A stretch of DNA of 64,000 bases from Helichrysum umbraculigerum. Taxonomy: Eukaryota > Streptophyta > Magnoliopsida > Asterales > Asteraceae. The translations under genes were made by a program, and so were the position numbers. The notes under the pieces were generated by a model, which made no database searches, was not told the DNA's origin, and worked only from the letters and a program-made list of their open reading frames with translations. This document shows positions 22,348 to 33,154 of this stretch, in pieces (within the stretch, counting starts at the first letter, position 1; every line of letters begins with the position of its first letter). The stretch lies in contig CATIUR010000005.1 in NCBI GenBank assembly GCA_949592205.1, positions 106,637,277 to 106,701,276 on the forward strand, written 5' to 3'.

Positions 22348-23530
22348 TTGAGAAGAAACCGAAGGTGGGCTATGTGCTACCTGTGAGTCCTGAATATGGT
22401 TAGCCTCCTTATGACTGCTAGCTTGGCTATCATGAGCCTTAGCGTCAATACGTTGTGATAATTGTCCTAATTAGGATTCGAAAGCTTTTAACATAGTCAG
22501 TTGATCTCTTAAGAGGAGATCAGATTGGTCTTATCTAGCCGAGATTCCTTGAATGACCTGTATCAGGGTGTCGTCAAAGCTAGAGGTCTGTGAGGAAGAG
22601 GATTCAGAAGGTTGAGGTTGGTAAGTTAGTGGGATATTCCTAGGTGGGTAAAGTGAAGGGTTAGTAATGGGTGAAGATAGATGAATTGGGGAATTTGGGC
22701 TGAGTGGTTCAGATTAGCACAATTAAGGCAGGTTTGTACTTGACAGACTTGTTGTGGTTGACGTTTTAATTCCTTAATCTCTTTGGTTAGGTCTTCCACT
22801 TGCTGAGTGAGAGTTTTGATAGCTTCAGTCCCGATTATAGCAGATGGATTCACTATTGAGGGGTGATTTTTATTGTTCCAGTCATGGTTGTGCATTGTCA
22901 TTTTCTCAATAAGGCTCCAAGCTTCATTGGCCGTACACTTCATGAAACTGCCTTGAGAGGCGGTATCAAGTAAAGGATGGTGATGTAGGAAGAGACCATT
23001 GTAGAAGATGTGCAACTGGTCTGAGCGCTCAATCCGAAGATTTGGACATTTCTTAAGCAATCTGTTAAAGCGTTCACATGTATCGTAGATCGATTCATCA
23101 AGAACTTGATGGAAGTTTATGATGTTGGTCCTAAACGTAGCTTGTTTTTATTGGGGGAAATATTTAGCTAAAAATTTGGTTGCTAATTCTACCCAAGAGG
23201 TTATAGAGTTAGCCTCTAGTCCCTCAAATCAGGTTTGTGCATTAAGAGTGAGTGAGTAGGGAAATAGGTATAGATAGACTATGTCCTGCTTAACCCCAAT
23301 CGGCTTAAAGGAGTTGGATAAGGAAATGGATTTGTCAAGGTGGGAGTTGGGGTCATCGTTTGGTAGGCCGCGAAATTCACAGTGGTTTTGGACTAACTGA
23401 ACAATGTGGGGCTTTAATTCAAATGAAGTTCTACCGATTTCCGGATAGACGATTGGTCCTCCTCAACCCTCAATCAAAGGTTTAGAGTCATCAGCGAGAG
23501 TGATACGTGTGGCTATCGTGGTCTCATTGG
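22348..23530 (-). pseudogene. Degenerate retrotransposon gag (Athila/Tat type)
   Basis: The minus-strand frame has the typical gag order: FRGLPNDDPNSHLDKS, then IVYLYLFPYSLT, SWVELATKFLAKYFP, YDTCERFNRLLKKCPN, FYNGLFLHHHPLLDTAS and ANEAWSLIEKM. At least three in-frame stops occur: near 23472, before FEGLEAN (near 23233) and after KYFPQ (near 23150). A frameshift near 22690 leads into a Ser/Pro-rich linker. The longest open stretch is 23060-22626 (144 codons). Gag would form the particle core; here it is a pseudogene. Confidence 0.75.
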
Positions 23531-23542
23531 CAGGTGGTTAAA

Positions 23543-25541
23543 GTTTGGAGAAACTGTGTTGAAAGATATTTGGTAATTATTATTCTTGGATACTTGTGAT
23601 GTAAACGCTAGATTCCCTACTAATTAAATTCCCATTAGCATGTCACACAGGAACTAGGTTATGGTGATTCTGATCAAACTGACATGCTCAACTCTCAACA
23701 ATTGTCCTATGAAGAACAAATGGCCCTTTCCCGGAATACAAGGATTCCTATGCGTACGAATAGAGTGGCAGATCAGTTATAAAGTCCGACCGTTCTTAAC
23801 ATCACAAAGTATTTAGAATAATAAGCAAAATCTTAATTTAAGTTTAATATTACTTTCTTACGAACGGGGACAAAAATCTGAAGGTACTAGACGAAACTGG
23901 ATCACTTAACGATTCCTCGTCATCCTAACAGATTTGTATGTTATAAAACTTCATTTATGACTTTAAACCAGCCCTTGCTTAAGACTTCCCAATAAATCCA
24001 CTAGTTATTCACAGCGTTCCTCACTTGAAGTAGTTCCGCCGCTTCAAACCTTGGCCATGTCTTGTCCTACGGTAATTCCCCCTGTAGTCTAGCGGTTCCA
24101 CGGTTTCATACCTTTCGACAAATTATCTTAACACATATGACTGACTACCTTTTATATTGACGTCATTAAAAGGTGTTGTAATCACGTTTATTGGTGGAAA
24201 GACGATAGATTAATTTGAGGTTTAAAAGTATGTTTGGAAAAGTTAATTTTCAACTAAGTTTCTTATTTTATAATATTAGTTCGTAATATAACTACCTTCG
24301 GTCGTTACGTGGCTTCCACGTGTTGTACTTCACCTAAAGTGTTTCCAACGCTATACTGCGTAACAGTCGAATATGGGCTGTCGTATTACTTCGTAATATT
24401 ATATCGATCCGTAATATGACTACCTTCGGTCGTTCCTCGACTTCCATACGCTTGTACTCCACCTTAAAGTATTTCCCGTACTATATCGAAGAACAGTCGA
24501 ATAGGGGTCCATCATATTACATTAATATTATTTATTAATCATCCCATAATTAAATAACTACATCGCAGACAAACACCGTAATAAACTACTCGCAATTCAT
24601 GGCAATATTCGTACTACATACCAAGTAATAATGCATAATTAGATATAACATAAAACGAGTATGAAAAGGTTTGGATATCACTCAGAAATTAAAGCGTAGC
24701 AGCATATTATTAAATTGACAAACTCTTCACACGTACAAAGCTAATCTTCAATTACAGTCGTTCCTTCTAATTCCTGGATCAATCCGTAGATTAATTTGAC
24801 TAATTCTAGAGAGAGAGAATGCGAAAAATTAAAGAAAATTTGCAAATGTGTTTTTGGAGCTGAAACTTATCCAGCAGTGTGTGTTTTTGAATTATGAATC
24901 CAGCCATATATTTATAGTTGAAATCCGGCTTCCGATAGCGAAAATAGGCGCATTTTAGTGAAAAGCGCGCACAGTATCCAAAAGAAGCCGGAAACGGGTC
25001 CAGGGTTACTTTCCAGCCGGCGGCTGACCGGTACCGGCTCGGGTATTTTTTCGGTTTATGTTTTGCTTCGTATCTTCTTCGTTAAGCGTCCATTTTTGAT
25101 GATTCATTTTGCGTTGGATTCGATTTTTAAAAACGAAGATTTTGATGTAAAGAAATCTCTGAGACGAGTCTCCTATTTTTAGATAGCTTGTTCCGAATGT
25201 TTTGAATCTTTCATTGCGTGTAGAATCTTCAGTTCTTATCCTTTTTCATTGATTCTTTTTGTGTTAGATTTACTTTTCGAAAAAGAAGACTTTGATGTGA
25301 ATAAATCTCTAAGATGATTCTTTTATATTGATATCTTTTGTCTCGAATTGTTTCGAATATTCAAAATTGCGTAGAATCTTCATTTTTTGTCCGTTTTGCT
25401 TGATTTTTCTCGTGCTTCCTTATTTTAACCTACTTGACGAAATAACATTGATTAATATAATATTTGAGCTTATTTTCCAAGTATTGATCTTAAAATGAGG
25501 GAGATATCAGTAGTAAAAACGTAACTTTTTACGCGATATTA
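23543..25541 (-). repeat. LTR copy B (shared middle LTR of the Tat-like complex)
   Basis: It aligns with copy A from GTTTGGAGAAACTG to the CGCGATAT end. It keeps the stretch missing in A (about 23965-24310), lacks the Stowaway MITE, and has lost about 65 bp of the CCGG-rich segment near 24975. It is the 5' LTR of the 16228-25541 element and, since internal 3' sequence follows on its right, also the 3' LTR of a second element. Confidence 0.75.
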
Positions 25542-25946
25542 AGTATCCCACACTTAGACTTTTGCTTGTCCTCAAGCAAAATCATCTCAAAAAGGGCGTT
25601 AGAGAGATATTCTAATTGCTTATTTTAAAAGTGATAATTCTAAATGGATATAACGTTCCAGTTGTGAAAGAATTTTCAAGTGGAACTTGAGTTTTTATAG
25701 AATTTGATACTTTCTGTAAGCAATCCTTTTTTATCCTTGATGGAGATTATACATTTCTAGGCAACCCTCGCAGTCGGTCACTCAATTCACTCAAAAGTTT
25801 AGGGTGTCCTAATTGCTAGTGTCAATCACTCAGATAGCCAGTCATGCAGCATCTTATGTCATAAGCTTGATCAAGAATCAAATCTCCATCACCTGGATGA
25901 GAACGGTGCTAATCTCTCATGATATCAAGAAGGGAATTTGGGTTTA
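25542..25946 (-). mobile_element. Short internal fragment of a second Tat-like copy
   Basis: About 405 bp match 18218-18622, from the polypurine region to AATTTGGGTTTAG, then join abruptly to LTR sequence at about 25947. This is what remains of a second internal region between LTR copies B and C. Confidence 0.75.
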
Positions 25947-25947
25947 G

Positions 25948-27045
25948 GGGCCGTCATATTACATTAATATTATTTATTAATCATCCCATAATTAAATAAC
26001 TACATCGCAGACAAACACAATAATAAACTTCTCGCAATTCATGGCAATATTCGTACTACATACCAAGTTAAATGCATAATCAAATATAATATAAAACGAG
26101 TATGAAAACTTTTAGATATCACCTGGAAATTAAAGCGTAGCAGCGTATTATTAAAATTGACAAACTCTTCACACGTACAAAGCTAATCTTCAATTACAGT
26201 CGTTCCTTCTAATTCCTTGATCAATCCGTAGATTAATCTGACTAATTCTAGAGTGAGAAAGAACGCGGAAAATTAAAGAGAAATTTGGAAGTGTGTTTTT
26301 GGAGCTGAAACTTGTCCAGCAGTGTGTGTTTATGAATTACGAATCTAGCAATATATTTATAGTTGAAATCCGGCTTACGATAGCGAAAATAGGCACTTTT
26401 AGTGAAAAGCGCGCACAGTACGCATCTCCCAGCCTGATGCAGGTCGGGCGGGCCGGATCCGGGTCAAATTCCGTTGGTACGGATCCAAAAGAAGCCGAAA
26501 ACGGGTCCAGGGTTACTTTCAAGACGGCGGCTGGCTGGTACCAGCTCGGTTGCTTTTCAATTTACGTATTGCTTTGTACCTTCTTCATTAAGCGTCCATT
26601 TTGATGATTCTTTTTGCGTTGGATTCTATTTTTAGAAACAAAGACTTTGATGTAAAGAAATCTCCTAGATGAGTCACCTATCTTCCGATAGCTTGTTCCG
26701 AATGTTTTGAATCTTTCGTTGCGCGTAGAATCTTCAGTTCTTATCATTTTTCATTGATTCTTTTTGCGTTAGATTTGATTTTTGAAAATGAAAACTTTGA
26801 TGTAAAGATATATCTGAGATGATTCTTTTATCTTGATATCTTTTGTCTCGAATTGTTTTGAATCTTCAAAAGTGCGTAGAATCTTCATTTTCGTCCGTTT
26901 TGCTTGATTTTTCTCGTGCTTCCTTATTTTAACCTACTTGACAAAATAACATTTATTAATGTAATATCCGAGCTTATTTGCCAAATATTGATCTTAAAAT
27001 GAGGGAGATATCGGTAGTAAAAAAGTGACTTTTTACACGATATCA
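25948..27045 (-). repeat. LTR copy C, truncated
   Basis: It starts inside the LTR at CCGTCATATTACATT (equivalent to about 16861 in A) and runs to the LTR terminus GATATCA at 27039-27045. The flank after it is unrelated to the polypurine region, so this is the outer end of the complex. Confidence 0.75.
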
Positions 27046-27377
27046 ACTATCTTGTTATTATTCTATGTTACGTTTATTTGTTATTGCATGATTATAATAA
27101 GAATGATTAGTTGTTAAATATCCATACAATTCCTTGAGATCGACACTCGGTTTAACTTACTTTACTATACTATGATACGATAGGTCCCTATATGTGTTCT
27201 AGTTTTTAGTATTGTTAGTTTAACTGTATTTATAAATTTAAAAGTAGATATTTAACACATCAAACACACAGTAACACATTAGATCACACACACTAAAAAT
27301 CAGTGTTTTTAAACCCGATTAAACACCGAAATCAAACTAAAATTGACACCGATTAAAAGTCGATTTGTTAGAAAAGT
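27046..27377. other. Flank of the Tat-like complex, possible older LTR tail
   Basis: The segment CCTTGAGATCGACACTCGG with the following TACTATACTATGATACGATAG resembles the 3' end of plant gypsy LTRs. No paired copy is visible. Nothing else is identified. Confidence 0.3.
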
Positions 27378-27450
27378 ATGTCGAAAACACCTAAACCTTT
27401 CTCTGATACAAAAGATGTTGCGCTAAAAATATCAAAAAAGGAAGTAACTC
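27378..27450 (+). CDS. Possible first exon of a split gene interrupted by Tekay-2
   Basis: An ATG at 27378 opens 24 codons (MSKTPKPFSDTK...) ending at C|GTAAGT. The exon is 73 bp long and leaves phase 1, exactly like exon 1 of the Ulp1-type gene in the MULE (43799-43871, also ending C|GTAAGT). A candidate next exon is 42911-42969 (after TTTTGTAG), which joins in frame and ends in TGA. Tekay-2 would lie in the intron. It could be a remnant of a related transposon gene; the evidence is thin. Confidence 0.3.
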
Positions 27451-27882
27451 GTAAGTTTTACGTTTATGCTCTTATTTTCTTCGTTTTTCTGTTTCGTCTG
27501 TTTTTTCTTCTTCCATATTTCGTAGATCTAGATATGATGATTTCATTTAATTAGTATAGTTCCATATGAGTTATGTTATTATTAGATCTAATATGCTTTG
27601 CTTCATGTGTTTTTAGATGATATATACGTATGAATGTGTAGCTACTGCTCTTAAATATATGCATATTTGCTATAGGTATATATATTAGTACTAATTTAAG
27701 TAATAAAAGTAGTGGAACTGAATATAATGTGTAATAGAAATCTTTATGATGTTCAGTAGGTTGAAGTTGAGCTATTTGTGTATGTAATCTATATATATTT
27801 ATCAATGTTTGTGATTTTATTTGATTGATGTATACTCTGCTTTGCATATTAACAATATGTACCGCACTTTATAATTTATCTA

Positions 27883-28040
27883 CTGCATTTTACAAGATAT
27901 TTAAAAAGTAGATCTGGAAAAAATTTCTGCATTTTACAAGATATCTAAAAAGTAGACCTGTAAAAATTTCCTGCATTTTACAAGATATCTAAAAAATAGA
28001 TCTGGAAAAATTTCTTGCATTTTACAAGATAGGCAAAAAG
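27883..28040 (+). repeat. 44-bp tandem repeat with CTGCATTTTACAAGATAT core
   Basis: Units begin at 27883, 27927, 27971 and 28015 (the last partial). Single CTGCATTTTA motifs continue to 28165 and again from 42690 to 42840, on the other side of Tekay-2, so the motif family belongs to the interrupted region. Confidence 0.8.
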
Positions 28041-28174
28041 TCTTTAAAAAGTTCACTGATTTTGACATTTCTTCTTCTGCATTTTACATCTCTTCTATTG
28101 CATTTTACATTTCTTCTACTGCATTTTTATTGCAGTTCATGTAAATTATGCCACTACTTGTTTACTGCATCTTG

Positions 28175-31100
28175 TGTGACAACTCTCCAAATTAGGTATT
28201 AATTAACATTTAAGCATGTGCATTCTTACGCTAATTTCCTGATTAAGTTTTAACAAAACTTCTTGATGTGATGTAAGTCTAGCAAGCCCGGTACTTTTAA
28301 ACAAAAAGTAATACGTAATAAGCAAGTATTAAAAGTTACGTACAAATATATCGGAACGAACCCGACAAAAATAAATGACAAAAGTTTCGTGATACAAAAA
28401 TATTTAATAATGAAATTATTCATTACGAGTAATTATATATCTATAACATATAGATATAAGGGTCTAATTTTACGTTTAACATAAAACGTATCATTACACG
28501 AACAGAAACAATTCTAAAACGTACATAAAAGGTTCAAATATGAAAAGTGTTATTTTTCTAACACGTTATAAAGTAGTTAGAACATTACCTCAAAATATGA
28601 AATCCTAAATTAACTGAAATTTGGCGCTCAATTAACTGCGCGCAGTAAAATGTACAAAATTGTGCAGCTATTTAAAATAATGATAACATCATTATACCAA
28701 TTATAAATAACGAACCAGGAGAACACCTACTAAATAAAAATATAAAATGTTTATTTTTATATTGCTAAAATTATACCCGTACTCGAAATTGAGGTGCCAA
28801 AAATTGGCACCTAACTTCAATAATGCAGTGGTATGGTTATTTTAAAACCATACTCCCTCCTTCCTTCTGATCATTCGACACAAACTCACACCCACACCAA
28901 TAATTCATCATCCATTTTTCCATTTCAATTTCTTCTTCATCTGCAACAACATCAGGAAGCAAAAGTGGAACCAGGAATATATCATCATCTTCAACATACG
29001 ATCTTCATCATCATCCTCACCATTTTCACTTTGTAAGAAAATCTCAAATCTTTAGTTTCTTTACTTCAAATTCGTTATATAACTTGTGTACATATCATAA
29101 TCTAAACATATAACACATAAATGTGATGATTACTTGATTGTTCATGAAAATGGTTTATAAAACCAAAAATATCAAAACCAAAATCGTTATATGAAAACAT
29201 GTTAAAATAACGTAATAACTTATAAAAACGATGTATAAACTTGTGGTAACCATTTGGTATTGATGTATAATGGTTTGGAACCAAGTTGACTCGTGTATAG
29301 GTTTCATCAGACACGAACAGGGGCTGAAACGAGCCACGAATACGGCGGATTCCTTTGAATCCGGCGTATTCCCAACCGAAAACCAAACGAATCCGGCGTA
29401 TTCACGGGAATACGGCGGATTCCCGTTTCTAAACAAGTCGAATACGGCGTATTCCGTTGAATACGGCGTATTCCCGAACCTTCACACGAACTATCTGATG
29501 AACACAAACGAATCCGGCGTATTCGATTGAATACGGCGGATTCCCCCCGAACTGGATTGAATACGGCGTATTCATTTAAATACGGCGTATTCCCGAACCT
29601 AAAACGAAACCACATGAAAACCACGATGAATACGGCGGATTCACTCGAATACGGCGTATTCCGAATTTTGACTTGAATCCGGCGGATTCAAGGGAATCCG
29701 GCGGATTCCCAACCCTGACCAACAATTTGACTTTTACTTTAAAAACATAAACGCTCCCCTTAACGATTTCATTTATACGATACATTCACGAGACATTGTA
29801 AACTATTAATAAAACATTAATGTGATATATCCGAGACACGGACTTTGGACTTATTTATTTCGTACGAACAAACGATACATGAATAAATACATATATGACA
29901 TATATATGAATACGAACTTTGTAAATTATACGTTTTGGGAAAACGATTACAATTGGGACATTTAAACTTCTTAACATTTATTAAACAAATGTAATGATAT
30001 TAAAAACAAATAATATTTATTTTATAAACAAAATAAGTATATTATCAAGTTTTATATAACAAATAAAACTCGGCATGTTTTAAATACGAAACAATGTATT
30101 ACAATATATATATACATATATTCGAGGACACACGATATATATAGACACAAACGTATACGTTTTCTTAAACAAATGAAAACTTATATATTTTGATATACAT
30201 AAACAATGTATTGATCAAACATATATACATACGACACTTAAGAATATATATTCACATATATATGTGCAAATGGATTACACGTTTAACAAACGTACAACTT
30301 AATAATATACAACAAGTATATTTACATACGAATACATATATAAAACAAATATATGTACCAACAATGATATTTGAATAACGTTCGAATTATACGAACAACT
30401 ATATACAAAGTATATGTACAAATGAAAATAAAACGACCTTCCGTTAAATAGACAATTACATATTGGTTTGTACACTTAACAAGTATACGATTTATGAAAT
30501 AATAACAATATTTCAACGCAATGTCATTAATAAAGTCAACAACTTATATTACTAAGAAATCAACCATTTCTTCAAACAAACAAACTGTTAACATAAGTGA
30601 TTTAAAACAAATCAAACGTACTTATGTTAATATATTTATTGTATAGGTTAACATACCTTGGGCTTATAGCTGATTGGCTGCTAGCTTTCTTTCCGAGCAA
30701 ACCACCGTGAGTTCACAGCCCCTACTTTACAAATGTTTTCTGTTTTAAACATAGGGGTGTAAACATAGAAACTGCATGCAAACATATGCAGCAAATTATA
30801 TAAATGCTTTAAATTGCTTTATACAACTGTTTGATATGAAATATTATTTCACAACTGTTTTGGGAATTAGACAACAGATCCTAGTACGGACCCAGACTTG
30901 AAATGTGTGCATGAAAGACCTTATGTCATGCAGACTATAACCATTAGCTAGGTGACTCTAGCCACTGAGTATACGAATAGTACTATTGCCGTGACGACCC
31001 TCCTGTGGATGGAGCGTATACTTAATTGTCCTTCAGGCAAACAACATAAGTTTTGGTTGTGGTTTGGTTATAGGGTTAGGTCGCGTTACTTTAACCTGCG

Positions 31101-31850
31101 AGGTTTAGCTCACCTTTCAGGGGATTATAAGTCTAAGCATTCCCACAATTATTATTTAGGATGAACATATCCTACAACTGTTTTAGTTCAGTATACTTAC
31201 TGATTATACTTATATTCTGGTAAACAACCAGACTGGCATTTTGGGTAACAACCTACATAAAACTATATCTTAGGGTAACAACCCTACAATCTTATATTTT
31301 GCAAAAACCTGCAAACATTTATTTATTGAATAACATTTCAATAACTTGAACACAAATGGTTTAACATACCACATATTTATACAAAACCTGTGAATTCACT
31401 CAACATATTTGTTGACGACTTTCTTTCTATGTTTTACAGGAAATTAGCTACGTAAGTAAGGATCGCATGCATTCAGGATGGACAACCCTGGACTACTTAG
31501 GATGCCATATATTTTGGGACAGCTTTTGAGGATTTCCTCTGTATTACTGCAGACATTGCAGTTATACTTATGAAATCTTACCTTAACATATGTATTGTAA
31601 AAACTTAAATGTTTTAAACTCTATTACTACTGTACGACTTACATAGTCGTACTACTTTTGTAACAACTGTATCAATTGGCATCCTTTATATATTATGTTC
31701 TGTATGATCATATGCTCTGATACGATGAATGCACAATTGTAAAGTCATCACCCCGTTGTTAAACTGTTTAAACAAGATGCTTCCGCTAAATCTTAACTTG
31801 CTTCCGCTAAACATTGAATAAACACAATTACCGATTTTGGGGGTGTGACA
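28175..31850 (+). repeat. Tekay-2 5' LTR
   Basis: It starts TGTGACAACTCTCC and ends GGGGGTGTGACA, so the ends are inverted repeats (TGTGACA / TGTGACA read with TGTCACA symmetry only partly kept). A CT-rich leader-like stretch begins near 28850, a donor-like TTTGTAAGAAA is at about 29030, the palindrome array is at 29338-29708, a donor-like CCGTGAGT at 30705-30712 and an acceptor-like GTTTTACAGG ends at 31440. Small ORFs in it recur in the 3' LTR and are not genes. Confidence 0.92.
29338..29708 (+). repeat. Array of 14 hyphenated palindromes (GAATACGGCGTATTC)
   Basis: Fourteen 15-bp units of the form GAAT[A/C]CGGCG[T/G]ATTC occur in 371 bp, separated by spacers of about 2-30 bp. Each unit has 6-bp inverted arms around GGC, with A/C and T/G variants at the fourth-to-fifth and mirrored positions. 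The spacers are not repeated. Confidence 0.92.
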
Positions 31851-31854
31851 GACT

Positions 31855-31866
31855 TGGTATCAGAGC
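31855..31866 (+). promoter_or_regulatory. Primer binding site, initiator tRNA-Met
   Basis: TGGTATCAGAGC starts four bases after the 5' LTR, as in Tekay-1. Confidence 0.92.
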
Positions 31867-32019
31867 CATTGGTTATAGCGAACTAGAAGTCTTTAGGTGA
31901 CTGAAAACCTTAGAGACCTAGACTATAGCCTTGGCTAGAACATTCATGCATTCATACATACAGTTTGCATACGTCTAACATATGACTGACACGTCACACA
32001 CAATTTCCTTTGCCACAGT

Positions 32020-32781
32020 ATGTCTAGTCAATCAGTTTACCATGTTTATGCTTCGGACGAAGAGCCGACTGAGGCTCCTTTTGAGGGTCCCGCGATCACT
32101 GTAGGGGATGAGTCATCTGTTCATTTGAGAGACATGTCAGACGACACTAGTGACGCTTACATCGCGCCACCACCGACAGCACATGAGGTTACCCCTATCA
32201 CTACAGGTATTCACCATCAGGCCGGTGAGACTTCTCGCAGGCCTGTATATAGGAGGACACCGAGGATGTGTGTCCGAGATTTTCCTATAGGTCCGTTAGC
32301 ACCAGCGGACGAGTCTGTTGAGTCTCCACAGAGGGCACCCAGGTTTGCTCATCTAGAGTGGATGACTCCTATGTTGAGGCACTGGAGGTCATTAGAGGGT
32401 TTTCCCTCCACCTTTGAGACAGGAGAGTCCTCACGACCCCCAGCACCACTGTTTACCACTGGAGAGCCGATAGAGCAGACTCTCCCTACATTAGTTGCTG
32501 TTATGCGTACATTGTTCTGTATTACTTCTAGCAGGGGTTCTCACCTTAGACAGGTACAGGATGAGATCTCTCGTCTGTATGGGGACATGGCTGGTATGCA
32601 TGAGCATCATCACTTTTTGTTGAACCATGTGTTTACTGCCCAGGAGATAGCTGAGTCCGCACGTGCTCGTGTGAGGACACTTGAGAGACATGTTAGGATT
32701 GCAGGACTTGTGGTTGGTGTTTGTGTGGTGATGGCTGTGTTAAGGACAGCCGTGGGATCGTTTCTACCGTACTTCCGTTAG
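32020..32781 (+). CDS. Tekay-2 upstream ORF1: coiled-coil protein with hydrophobic C-terminus
   Basis: The 253-residue ORF starts 154 bp after the primer site. The N-terminal half is acidic and Ser/Thr/Pro-rich (SDEEPTEAPFEG, GESSRPPAPL). Residues about 175-226 look helical (RQVQDEISRLYGDM, ESARARVRTLERHVR). The last 25 residues are strongly hydrophobic (IAGLVVGVCVVMAVL) and would suit a tail anchor. It has no gag, protease, RT, integrase or chromodomain motif. The start MSSQSVYHVYASDEEP and the general layout recall pre-gag ORFs that I remember from Asteraceae gypsy elements; this is recollection, not a search. Tekay-1 has no such ORF. Function unknown. Confidence 0.7.
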   Translation: MSSQSVYHVYASDEEPTEAPFEGPAITVGDESSVHLRDMSDDTSDAYIAPPPTAHEVTPITTGIHHQAGETSRRPVYRRTPRMCVRDFPIGPLAPADESVESPQRAPRFAHLEWMTPMLRHWRSLEGFPSTFETGESSRPPAPLFTTGEPIEQTLPTLVAVMRTLFCITSSRGSHLRQVQDEISRLYGDMAGMHEHHHFLLNHVFTAQEIAESARARVRTLERHVRIAGLVVGVCVVMAVLRTAVGSFLPYFR

Positions 32782-33154
32782 ACCTATGTATGGCGAGATG
32801 TGCCTACTTAGGATTGTATATATACTATGTATTAGACTTGGAACTTTGGTTCGACGGGTATAGACAGACCTGTCATGTTTTGTAAATCATTTGGATCGAC
32901 GGTGTGTAGACAGACCCGTCATGCTTTGATTAGTCTTTGGATCGATGGATATCTAGGATAGATCCATCCTGTTTTGTATAAAAACTTGTGAACTAACTAT
33001 GACCAGTTATATGATATGACATATGTATTTGGTTTATTATTATTGTTTATGTTACTGTGCGTTGTGATTGGATTATATATTGACAATATAGACTACATAA
33101 CTGTGGATACTGAAATATGTCTTTGTAACCTATAGATCTCTTGAAACTGGAAAA

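Larger units (their letters stand above)
16228..25541 (-). mobile_element. Tat/Athila-like LTR element lacking RT and integrase
   Basis: Read on the minus strand: 5' LTR (25541-23543), degenerate gag-protease region (about 23530-21095), a further ORF (21055-20432), a long noncoding stretch and 3' LTR (18217-16228). The motif GGGAGGCAACCC (complement at 20267-20279) and several AAGTGTGGGAT tracts are typical of Athila/Tat 3' regions. I find no RT, RNase H or integrase motif between the protease and the 3' LTR, so the element looks non-autonomous, either by origin or by deletion. The two LTRs differ by many substitutions and several large indels, so it is old. Confidence 0.7.

Noticed and set aside
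28848..28870. Second Stowaway end at ATACTCCCTCCTTCC
   Set aside because: No matching GGGAGG end or TA duplication nearby; it is the start of the pyrimidine-rich leader of the Tekay-2 LTR.
29338..29708. CRISPR array
   Set aside because: The units are palindromic and regularly shaped, but spacing is irregular, spacers are 2-30 bp, no cas gene exists and the array lies in a plant LTR.
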